Shown here: positions 55,209 through 64,000 of the stretch, piece by piece | Position numbering within the stretch: position 1 is the stretch's first letter | Layout: the number at the start of each line of letters is the position of its first letter | Source: Chitinophagaceae bacterium | Lineage (GTDB): Bacteria > Bacteroidota > Bacteroidia > Chitinophagales > UBA10324 | Direction: 5' to 3' | Assembly (NCBI GenBank): GCA_947469485.1 | Contig: CANIPU010000010.1 | Coordinates: forward strand, 39,906 to 103,905 | DNA: 64,000 nucleotides | The notes under the pieces: model-generated | What the model was told of the DNA's origin: nothing | The model's database searches: none | Seen by the model: the letters and a program-made list of their open reading frames with translations, nothing else | Position numbers and translations under genes: made by a program

Positions 55209-55819
55209 TTATCAAAAATTTTAACAAATTCAGCAACCGGATTTTCTGTATGCCATATACTTCCAACTAATGCACAACCTTTAAATCCAAATTCTTTTAC
55301 TTTTTCAAGTTTTGTATAATCAACCCCTCCAAGAGCAATTACATTAAAGGTTGTTTTCTTTAAAGCAACTTCAAGAGAATCATCATTAAATGTATTCTTG
55401 TACCCAATTTTTGAAATGCTGTCGAAAATCGGGCTAAGAAAAATATATGTGTATCCAGGATTGTGCTTAAGCAGACTATTCGGAGAATGATACGAAGCTG
55501 TAATAGCAATATCAGGTCGTTTAAATTTTATCCATTGCATCATAAACCATGATCTGAAAAAATTCTTTTTCCGATGCCTCTCTGTTAAATGAATACCTTT
55601 TAGTTTTAACGGTACACTTAATTCATGATGTGAATGAATAACTACTCTGCTCCTGTATATTTTATTAATTTTTTCAATATAGGTTCTCATTTCCTGAGTT
55701 GAATATTTGGGTTTACGAATGTGTAAAATCTCCAATCCGTTCTCAAAAAGCTGATTAATTATTTCATGTTCACCATCTATATCTTTCGTATCACTTATTA
55801 CAATAATTGTAGAATTCAT
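55175..55819 (-). CDS. TenI/ThiE-like thiamine-phosphate synthase family protein
   Basis: A 214-residue TIM-barrel protein of the ThiE/TenI family but clearly diverged from the ThiE in the same operon. It has EILHIRKPKYST, VVIHSHHELSVPLKLKGIHL, YIFLSPIFDSISKIGYKN and VIALGGVDYTKLEKVKEFGFKG. The substrate-binding residues around the HMP site are altered, and the histidine pair in HSHHELS resembles TenI, which aromatises the thiazole tautomer. It may fulfil that role. It follows thiC by about 50 bp. Confidence 0.85.
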   Translation of the reverse strand: MNSTIIVISDTKDIDGEHEIINQLFENGLEILHIRKPKYSTQEMRTYIEKINKIYRSRVVIHSHHELSVPLKLKGIHLTERHRKKNFFRSWFMMQWIKFKRPDIAITASYHSPNSLLKHNPGYTYIFLSPIFDSISKIGYKNTFNDDSLEVALKKTTFNVIALGGVDYTKLEKVKEFGFKGCALVGSIWHTENPVAEFVKIFDKWKLLENTVSA

Positions 55820-55868
55820 TGTTGTTTTTTTTGGTTAATTATATTATTCACTATTTATTAAATTAAAA

Positions 55869-57758
<1,890 letters not shown>

Positions 57759-57788
57759 TTAAAACAGCAGAATACGCCGCAGTAATTT

Positions 57789-57992
57789 TTAACCACCTTG
57801 AGCGGCCCGAATCACAATTACTCTATCGCTCTCAGTTAGTTGCTTTTTTCCCCAATCTTCTCCCGGAATTACTTCTGAATTTAAAGCTACCGCTATTCCC
57901 CGCTTTGAATCCAAAGAAAGCTGTTGCAATAAATCGCGCAGCGATTTACCATTTTGCAATTCAATCGGCTTATCATTTACAGATATTTTCAT
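57789..57992 (-). CDS. thiS: Sulfur carrier protein ThiS
   Basis: A 67-residue ubiquitin-fold protein ending in the required Gly-Gly (VIRAAQGG). The C terminus is adenylated by ThiF and converted to a thiocarboxylate that donates sulfur to ThiG. KISVNDKPIELQNGKSL and VALNSEVIPGEDWGKKQL match the family. It is the first gene after the riboswitch, 68 nt downstream of the aptamer. Confidence 0.95.
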   Translation of the reverse strand: MKISVNDKPIELQNGKSLRDLLQQLSLDSKRGIAVALNSEVIPGEDWGKKQLTESDRVIVIRAAQGG

Positions 57993-58060
57993 AATTCCAT
58001 TTCTGCTTTTTTGATAATATCAGCTTATGGAATAAAGCCAAAGAAATAATTTCTTCAGTT

Positions 58061-58144
58061 AACTTTTCCCTACGCCGGCATTACCCGTATCAGGTTTTAG
58101 AGTATGCTCTCAGTTTCGATGGTTTTCGAAACACCCCTAAAGTT
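58061..58144 (-). promoter_or_regulatory. TPP (THI-box) riboswitch
   Basis: On the minus strand the conserved THI elements are in order: GGGGTG (complement of 58132-58137), CTGAGA (58108-58113) and ACCTGATACGGGTAATGCC (58077-58095), followed by GGCGTAGGGAA. The closing P1 stem is AACTTT with AAAGTT. The aptamer lies upstream of thiS and would switch the operon off when thiamine pyrophosphate is bound. The 68 nt between aptamer and start codon show only a weak AAGAAAT/ATTTCTT hairpin and no T-run, favouring translational rather than transcriptional control. Confidence 0.95.
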
Positions 58145-58148
58145 TCTT

Positions 58149-58156
58149 CAAAAGTA
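58149..58156 (-). promoter_or_regulatory. -7 box for the thiamine operon
   Basis: The minus-strand sequence TACTTTTG matches the Bacteroidota -7 consensus TAnnTTTG exactly. It places the transcription start at about 58143, almost the first base of the riboswitch aptamer. The -33 element is poor (T-rich, no clear TTTG). Confidence 0.55.
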
Positions 58157-58219
58157 ACTCAACTATTTGATTGCTATAAAAACAGACTTATAAAGTTATT
58201 CACGATTTACGCACATAAA

Positions 58220-58843
58220 ATGCCCTTTAATAAGAATGGACAAAAGAAATTATATTCTAAAATATACATTTATCGTGTGAAGTTTACTTTAGCTAAAATA
58301 TCAGGAATATTATTTTGTTCGATTTTATTGATTGCATTTACAAAGATCAATACTATTTATAAAATTACTGAAGGTAAAATTACTTTTTCGTCAGAAGCAA
58401 GTTTTGAAACCATTACTGCCACCTCAGAAAAGTTAACGGGTGCGTTGGATACATCAAATCAAAAATTTGCGTTTTTTGTTTCGAATAGTTCTTTTGAAGG
58501 GTTCAACAGTTTATTGCAAAGCGAACATTTTAAAGAGAGCTACATTGAAAGCGAAAAAAACCCCCGTTCAGTTTTTACCGGAAAAATAATTGAGAAAGTA
58601 CCATTTCAAATTCCCGGAATTTATTCTGTACGAGCAAAAGGATTATTAAATATTCATGGAGTAGAACAAGAGAGAATAATAAAATGTGAGCTCACAATTG
58701 AAAATGAAACTATAAAGGTTGTAAGTAATTTTTCAGTATATTTAGTTGATCATGGTATTGCCATACCACGAATTGTTTTTGATAAAATTTCACCTGAAAT
58801 AAAAATTAGCGTTGTTGCGACATTAAAACAAAAAACTGAATGA
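58220..58843 (+). CDS. YceI-like domain protein coupled to the sensor kinase
   Basis: A 207-residue protein with a hydrophobic N-terminal segment (KISGILFCSILLIAFT) and a YceI/lipocalin-like beta-barrel domain (about residues 45-205), including ITFSSEASFETITATSEKL, FQIPGIYSVRAKGLLNIHG and the ending ISVVATLKQK. YceI-type proteins bind isoprenoid or lipid ligands in the periplasm. A GTG at 58277 (protein KFTLAKISG) is an alternative start that would give a compact signal peptide. Its stop codon overlaps the kinase start codon (ATGA), indicating coupled expression and possibly ligand sensing by the kinase. Confidence 0.8.
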   Translation: MPFNKNGQKKLYSKIYIYRVKFTLAKISGILFCSILLIAFTKINTIYKITEGKITFSSEASFETITATSEKLTGALDTSNQKFAFFVSNSSFEGFNSLLQSEHFKESYIESEKNPRSVFTGKIIEKVPFQIPGIYSVRAKGLLNIHGVEQERIIKCELTIENETIKVVSNFSVYLVDHGIAIPRIVFDKISPEIKISVVATLKQKTE

Positions 58844-61800
58844 TAAAACAATTAATAAAGGGCTTTATCACTTTGTTTATAGGTTTCATTCCGGCAATTA
58901 TTCTTGCTCAGACACCGTTTATACGAACTATAGAAGTTGATAAAACAATTCAGGATATCAAGGTGCAGGAAATAGTTCAGGACAAGAATAAATTAATGTG
59001 GCTTGGAACAAACAAAGGTTTATATCGGTATGACGGAACTTCATTTAAAGCAATTACAATAGACAATAAAAACGAAGAAATTTCTGTCACTTCTCTATTC
59101 TGTGACAGCAAGGGTGTTGTTTGGGTTGGTTTAAAAAAAGGCTCAATATTTTATTTTAAAAATGATTCTATAAAACCTTTTGACATTGAAGAAGGAAATC
59201 CAAAAGAGACAATTAACGGAATTGCGGAAGATACATATGGCAACATTTGGTTTGCAACTTATGGCGAGGGATTATATGTATGGAATCATAAAAATTTTTA
59301 CAACTTTGGTGAAGAGGATGGCCTTGATGATGAATCTGCATACTGCTTAGTAGCCGATAATAAAGGAAATGTCTGGTGTGGTACTGATGCAGGCATTACA
59401 GCTTGTTCATTCCTGAATGAAAAAAAACAAATTAAAAACTACTCAACTAAGGATGGATTAAGTGATAATATTATTAAAAGACTGATCTGGGATAAGAATG
59501 GATTTCTTTGGTTTGGCACCGACAATTTTGGTATTGGAAAGTTATATCCTGACAGCAATAAAGTAGTAATTCCTGAATCCTTTTCTGCATGGAATAAAGG
59601 TTCAGTTGAATCAATGTTATTGATGGAACATGAGGTATGGATAGGTACTAATGAAAACGGATTGATTGACTACGAATTTTCAGGTAATAACCGAATCAGA
59701 AATTTTTATGGTAACGCTGGATTTAATTATTCTTCTGTTCAATGTTTATTCCGTGACGATGAAGGAAATATCTGGATTGCAAGCAAGGATCATCTTGCAC
59801 AATCTCCGGGAGAAAGAATTGAATTTCTAAAATCAATAAATGGAATTCCATTTAAAAATATTAATTCTGTTTTAGTTGACAGGAATAAAAATGTTTGGTA
59901 TTCAGATGAAGAAGGCTTGCACCAGCTATCATTTATAAGTGATGGAACGATAGTGAATACCTCATTTGTTATTCCTAAATTAAAGTTGCCGTTTAAAATA
60001 CTTTCAATTTATCAGGATGCATTTGGCTTTATATGGATCGGAACTTTTGATCATGGCGTTTTCAGAATTGAAATTGCAACAGGAAAGTCCATTCAAATTG
60101 ATGATAAAAAAGGTTTAACAAATCAAAGCGTATTATCAATTTCAGGTAAACAAAGTACTTTATGGTTGGCATCACTAAGTGGTGCAATTAAAATAGAATT
60201 AGGTGATGACGCGCTCAAACTTAATTGTGCCTATCAGGTTGATTATTTCAATTCTGAAAATGGTTTGAATAATAATTTTATCTATCAGGTTTTACAAGAT
60301 CGCAAAGGCCGCGTTTGGTTTGCACAAGATGGAAAAGGAATCAGTATGCTGGACAGAGATGGCTTTCATCAATTTGGAGAAGAAGATGGAATAAAAGCAA
60401 AAACTTTTTATTCAATTACTGAAGATATTAATGGAGGAATATGGTTTGCATCTGCAAATAATGGGTTGTATCGTTATAAAAATCAACAAAATTTTCAGAT
60501 TAATTTTTTAACCGGATTACAAAAGACTAAAAACTATCAGTTCTACCATTACGACTTAAGTAACGGTTTGCAGAGCCTGCATATATCAGGTCTTTGTGCT
60601 GATAATGTAGGAAATGTTGCAGTGGTTTATAATGATGGAATCGGTCTCTTTAATCTTGATTCAGAATCTTTTAGTTGGCTGGAAGAATCAGATGGGATTA
60701 ATACTGTTGATGCTGACTTAAATACAACTTCATTAGCACCAGACGGAGTTATTTGGGTTGGAGCAAAAAATCAATTTATTGAAATAAATACTTCGCTCGA
60801 AAAATTGCGAAAAACTCCTTACCTGTCTTTTAACATAATTACAGCATTGCTGGACCCCTTTGATTTCAGCATATATCAAACCATTCCAGCAAGCAAAAAT
60901 CACATTACCTTTTCTTTTCAGGGAATCTGGTTCAGTAATCCAACTGATGTAAATTATCAATACAAGATGGAAGGATTAAATCGTGATTGGATAAATACCC
61001 GTGACAAAACAGCAACATTTCCAGACCTAGATCCCGGCAGGTATACATTAAGATTGCGCTGCTCAAAAACTACTGATTTCTCTGGCAGCAACGAAATAAT
61101 TTACTCATTTGCCATTGCAAATCCAATGTATAAGCAGTGGTGGTTTACAACATTACTTATTATTGTTCTGATTGCTATTACCTGGATATTTTTAAAAATA
61201 AGAGATCAAAGAGTAAATTTTGTTCAGCGACTTGAAAAAGAAAAACTAGCATCACAATTTGAAACTCTTAAAAATCAGGTAAACCCTCATTTTCTGTTTA
61301 ACAGTTTTAATACTCTTGCTAATATTATTGATGAGGACAAAGGCAAGGCAATTGAGTACATTGAAAAGCTTACTGATTTTTTCCGCCAGATATTGATTCA
61401 TCGCGAAAAAGATTTAATAAAACTTGAAGAAGAATTAGAAATTATTAATGACTATGTGTACCTGCAACAACAACGATTTGAAAATGCATTGGTCATTAAT
61501 ATTACTGTTTCTGAAAATCAATCGCGCCACTACTTAATTCCTCCATTAGCTTTACAATTATTGGTGGAAAATGCAATAAAACATAATTCATTAACCACTT
61601 CAAATCCATTGATAATTGATTTGTATTTTGACTATGAATTCTTTGTTGTTAAGAACAACCTTCAACCAAAATTGAATAAGGAACCTTCAACAGGAACCGG
61701 TTTGCAAAACATAACCCGCAGAATGGAAATGCTTGGGTTACCATCTATTGAAGTAGAAAAAACTGAAACTCATTTTATTGTAAAATTCAAACTTGCCGAT

Positions 61801-61854
61801 AAAAAACAATCAGATATGATATCAATCACTCCTGCTTTATTTGTCGTAAAGTAA
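58840..61854 (+). CDS. Beta-propeller sensor histidine kinase, LytS/His_kinase type
   Basis: A 1004-residue sensor. Residues 1-23 are a signal peptide. Residues 30-690 hold two-component regulator propeller repeats (repeated motifs such as GNIWFATYGEGLYVW, KNGFLWFGTDNFGIG and KGRVWFAQDGKGISM). A Y_Y_Y domain follows (about 695-760), then one membrane segment (about 765-787, FTTLLIIVLIAITWIFL). The kinase domain has its phosphorylated histidine in NPHFLFNSFNTLANI (about 815) and an ATP-binding end with LLVENAIKHNS and TGLQNITRRMEML. It autophosphorylates and probably signals to the LytTR regulator 41 bp downstream. Confidence 0.93.
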   Translation: MIKQLIKGFITLFIGFIPAIILAQTPFIRTIEVDKTIQDIKVQEIVQDKNKLMWLGTNKGLYRYDGTSFKAITIDNKNEEISVTSLFCDSKGVVWVGLKKGSIFYFKNDSIKPFDIEEGNPKETINGIAEDTYGNIWFATYGEGLYVWNHKNFYNFGEEDGLDDESAYCLVADNKGNVWCGTDAGITACSFLNEKKQIKNYSTKDGLSDNIIKRLIWDKNGFLWFGTDNFGIGKLYPDSNKVVIPESFSAWNKGSVESMLLMEHEVWIGTNENGLIDYEFSGNNRIRNFYGNAGFNYSSVQCLFRDDEGNIWIASKDHLAQSPGERIEFLKSINGIPFKNINSVLVDRNKNVWYSDEEGLHQLSFISDGTIVNTSFVIPKLKLPFKILSIYQDAFGFIWIGTFDHGVFRIEIATGKSIQIDDKKGLTNQSVLSISGKQSTLWLASLSGAIKIELGDDALKLNCAYQVDYFNSENGLNNNFIYQVLQDRKGRVWFAQDGKGISMLDRDGFHQFGEEDGIKAKTFYSITEDINGGIWFASANNGLYRYKNQQNFQINFLTGLQKTKNYQFYHYDLSNGLQSLHISGLCADNVGNVAVVYNDGIGLFNLDSESFSWLEESDGINTVDADLNTTSLAPDGVIWVGAKNQFIEINTSLEKLRKTPYLSFNIITALLDPFDFSIYQTIPASKNHITFSFQGIWFSNPTDVNYQYKMEGLNRDWINTRDKTATFPDLDPGRYTLRLRCSKTTDFSGSNEIIYSFAIANPMYKQWWFTTLLIIVLIAITWIFLKIRDQRVNFVQRLEKEKLASQFETLKNQVNPHFLFNSFNTLANIIDEDKGKAIEYIEKLTDFFRQILIHREKDLIKLEEELEIINDYVYLQQQRFENALVINITVSENQSRHYLIPPLALQLLVENAIKHNSLTTSNPLIIDLYFDYEFFVVKNNLQPKLNKEPSTGTGLQNITRRMEMLGLPSIEVEKTETHFIVKFKLADKKQSDMISITPALFVVK

Positions 61855-61895
61855 TTTTGAAGGAAATTATATTTTAAATTCAATTCTTTAAAAAA

Positions 61896-62675
61896 ATGAT
61901 AAAGCTTTTAATTATTGAAGATGAAAAGCCTGCAGCACAGCGGTTATTTAAATTAATAAAACAAATTGAACCCGATGCTGAATTAGTCATGCATTTAGAG
62001 TCAGTAAAAGATGCAGTTAAATGGTTCAATGAAAACAATATGCCTGACCTGATTTTTATGGATATTGAATTAGCTGATGGCAGCAGTTTCAATATTTTTA
62101 AGGAAATTAAAATCAGTTCTCCAATAATTTTTACTACTGCATTTAATCAATATGCAATTGATGCTTTTAAGGTTAACAGCATTGACTATCTTTTAAAACC
62201 TATTAAAATTGATGATCTGGAAAAAAGCTTACAAAAATTTCATTCACTTCAAAAAAATAAAAGCAATATTGATTACGCCCATCTTCTGAAAAATCTGGTA
62301 AACAAAGAATATCAAAAAAGAATTGTAGTCAGATATGCCGATGTAATAAAAACAGTTGATATTGAAAACATTGCATTTTTTTATACTGAAGAAAAGTACA
62401 CCTTCTTATTTACTTTCGACAACCAGCGCTATCCAATTGATTTCACACTCGATCAGTTAGACCACATGATTGATCCGAAAAATTACTTCAGAATAAATCG
62501 TCAGGTAATTATCAATTTCAAAGCAATTGAAAAGATGATTGCTTATTCCAAAGCACGGGTTAAAATAATTCTCAAGCCACTACCTTCATTTGAAACAATT
62601 GTCAGCACCGAGCGATCACCCTACTTTAAAGATTGGCTTATTGGAATGTCTGATTCAATTAAAATTGATGTTTAA
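61896..62675 (+). CDS. LytTR-family response regulator
   Basis: A 259-residue DNA-binding regulator. Residues 1-120 form the receiver domain (LLIIEDEKPAAQRLFKLIK, phosphoacceptor Asp in LIFMDIELADG at about residue 55, and YLLKPIKIDDLEKS). Residues 155-255 form the LytTR DNA-binding domain (DIENIAFFYTEEKYTFLF, YFRINRQVIINFKAIEKM). It is the partner of the propeller kinase upstream. Its targets probably include nearby genes such as the lipoproteins that follow, but I see no clear LytTR box. Confidence 0.94.
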   Translation: MIKLLIIEDEKPAAQRLFKLIKQIEPDAELVMHLESVKDAVKWFNENNMPDLIFMDIELADGSSFNIFKEIKISSPIIFTTAFNQYAIDAFKVNSIDYLLKPIKIDDLEKSLQKFHSLQKNKSNIDYAHLLKNLVNKEYQKRIVVRYADVIKTVDIENIAFFYTEEKYTFLFTFDNQRYPIDFTLDQLDHMIDPKNYFRINRQVIINFKAIEKMIAYSKARVKIILKPLPSFETIVSTERSPYFKDWLIGMSDSIKIDV

Positions 62676-62767
62676 TTCTTATTTAACCTTCTTTTTTTCT
62701 CATTCAACTATCTCCATTAATAAAATTCAAACTTTGTATCTCAATTTTGGAGTATTATAAATTAAAG

Positions 62768-63478
62768 ATGAAAACTACACTGATTCTGGCTCTGTTTTTT
62801 TGTTCCATTTTAATTGGAATAGTTTCATGCAAACACACACCATTTCTTGTAACTGATAATCCTCCAATTGATACCACAGATACTACAGGAAATAATCCTC
62901 CACCAGTAGGGATTCCGTGTGATCCGGATTCGGTATATTTTGATTCACAGATTCTTCCATTATTTGTTTCAAACTGTGCACAAACTGGTTGTCACAACTC
63001 AACTTCTCATAAAGATGGTTATACATTAATCTCTTATTCAACTATTATGTCGCATGGAATTTCTGCTTTTCACCCAACAAGCGGAAACATTATGAATAGC
63101 ATTTTAGATGGAGAAATGCCACCGGGAAGTGCAAGCCTTATGGCAGATGAAATTGCGTTGCTTCAACTTTGGATTCAACAAGGTTGTAAAAACAATCATT
63201 GCGATGGAATGTGTGATACAACTAATGTTACCTACAGTGGCACCATTGCACCAATGATGAATACTTTTTGCAAAGGTTGTCACAATGCAAGTAATCAGGG
63301 AGGTGGAATTCGTCTTGACGCGTACAGTTATGTGAGTTCTCTTGCGTTAAGTGATAGCTTATATAATTCCGTTTCGGCAAATGGCGTTCCGCTTATGCCA
63401 AAAGGTGGTCCTGCCTTACCAAATTGCAAACTTGATGAAATAAGAATTTGGGTAAATGCCGGCGCACCAAATAATTAA
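62768..63478 (+). CDS. Lipoprotein with two cytochrome-c-like domains
   Basis: A lipoprotein of about 236 residues. I start it at 62768 because that ATG begins the signal ALFFCSILIGIVSC with a lipobox cysteine. It contains two cytochrome-c-like domains: the first with CAQTGCHNS (CxxxxCH, an atypical spacing, about residue 75), the second with CKGCHNASNQGGG (standard CxxCH, about residue 168). Each is followed by an MPPG or MPKGG turn with a methionine that could be the second haem ligand. It is probably an outer-membrane electron carrier. A threonine/proline-rich linker follows the signal. Confidence 0.82.
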   Translation: MKTTLILALFFCSILIGIVSCKHTPFLVTDNPPIDTTDTTGNNPPPVGIPCDPDSVYFDSQILPLFVSNCAQTGCHNSTSHKDGYTLISYSTIMSHGISAFHPTSGNIMNSILDGEMPPGSASLMADEIALLQLWIQQGCKNNHCDGMCDTTNVTYSGTIAPMMNTFCKGCHNASNQGGGIRLDAYSYVSSLALSDSLYNSVSANGVPLMPKGGPALPNCKLDEIRIWVNAGAPNN

Positions 63479-63629
63479 GTAAACCATTGAACTAATCATG
63501 CCTAGTTTTTCTTTTATTATTAATCATAATGACGAAATAACTTTCATAAATAGTTGTTTAACATAAATTGACAATGAATCTTGATTTAATAAATTGCACC
63601 TTTTATAATTCAGAAATTCTATCCACAGA

Positions 63630-64000
63630 ATGAAAAACACTTTTAGAAATTTTTTAGCTCTTTCTTTTATTTTCTTAGGAATAGCCACCTCGTTTTCATC
63701 ATGTTACTATGATAACGAACAGGAGTTATATCCAAAACCCATAGATGGCGGGGGTAACTGTGATACTACAAATGCTACTTTTTCTTTAAAAGTTTATCCG
63801 CTGATTCAATCAAAATGCAATTCTTGTCATAGCAATGCAAGCAGTTTGGGAGGTGTAAGCCTTGAAGGTTATGCAAATGTTATTACCTATCAGCAAAATG
63901 GAAAACTAATGGGTACAATTAATCATAGCTCAGGATTTATTCCAATGCCTCAAGGCGGAGCAAAACTTTCTGAATGTGATATTGCAATTTTGAATACCTG
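63630..64000 (+). CDS. Lipoprotein with cytochrome-c-like domain (runs off window end)
   Basis: A frame open to the window end, with 123 complete codons visible. The signal peptide (core FLALSFIFLGIATSF, lipobox SSC) is followed by a Gly/Asn-rich linker and one haem-binding motif, KCNSCHSNASSLGG (CxxCH, about residue 69), then MPQGGAKLSECDIAIL. It closely resembles the second domain of the preceding lipoprotein, so the two are tandem paralogues. The 3' end, at least a WIxxG-type helix, is missing. Confidence 0.8.
   Translation, partial: MKNTFRNFLALSFIFLGIATSFSSCYYDNEQELYPKPIDGGGNCDTTNATFSLKVYPLIQSKCNSCHSNASSLGGVSLEGYANVITYQQNGKLMGTINHSSGFIPMPQGGAKLSECDIAILNT

Overview
The window is a chromosomal piece of a Bacteroidota (Bacteroidetes) bacterium, probably an environmental lineage of the Sphingobacteriales/Chitinophagales type; I cannot place it more precisely. 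The grounds are AT-rich DNA, several secreted proteins with C-terminal type IX secretion (T9SS) sorting domains and GEVED motifs, Bacteroidota-type -7 boxes (TAnnTTTG), a LytS/LytTR system with a beta-propeller sensor, a GIN-domain lipoprotein, and a ferredoxin/LuxC-type reductase pair. I see no prophage, CRISPR array, transposase or rRNA.

Layout. 1-2.9 kb: MFS transporter, ferredoxin and acyl-CoA reductase. 2.9-16.3 kb: two very large secreted GEVED/T9SS proteins on the minus strand, one interrupted by an in-frame TGA just after its signal-peptide segment, plus a small secreted partner. 16.3-19.7 kb: a sparse stretch with a small coiled-coil protein, a decayed-looking segment and a membrane/TPR protein. 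19.7-27.7 kb: a long minus-strand suf operon, sufB-C-D-S-E-T plus a second cysteine desulfurase. Three of its junctions are filled by inverted-repeat-bounded elements, and two of these carry different S23-type four-helix-bundle genes. A promoter with a perfect 17-bp palindrome lies upstream of sufB. 27.8-29.5 kb: an RsmF/RsmB-like methyltransferase between two tRNA-Arg genes.

29.5-38.4 kb: an ECF sigma factor followed by a membrane-anchored beta-repeat protein, a GIN-domain lipoprotein, murB, metG, small membrane and secreted proteins, and an LD-carboxypeptidase. 38.4-46.9 kb: two small hypothetical proteins, a polyprenyl-phosphate sugar transferase with a lipoprotein partner, mtaB, lgt, two hypothetical secreted or membrane proteins and an M32 carboxypeptidase. 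47-49.7 kb: a T9SS-exported trypsin-like protease.

49.8-58.2 kb: a TPP-riboswitch-controlled thiamine operon, thiS-C-tenI-D-E-[OmpA-like lipoprotein]-thiG-H-F. It encodes the hydroxymethylpyrimidine and thiazole branches and their coupling. The ThiF-like protein carries a rhodanese domain, and ThiH indicates the tyrosine-dependent route. 58.2-64 kb: a YceI-like protein translationally coupled to a propeller histidine kinase, a LytTR response regulator, and two tandem lipoproteins with haem-binding-like CxxCH motifs; the second runs off the window end.

The strongest candidate for something undescribed is the set of inverted-repeat cassettes in the suf operon. Each fills a junction almost from stop codon to start codon, and the arms of the two gene-bearing ones could close the four-helix-bundle message into a hairpin. 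This resembles 23S rRNA intervening sequences, which encode the same protein family, but here lies inside a protein-coding operon.
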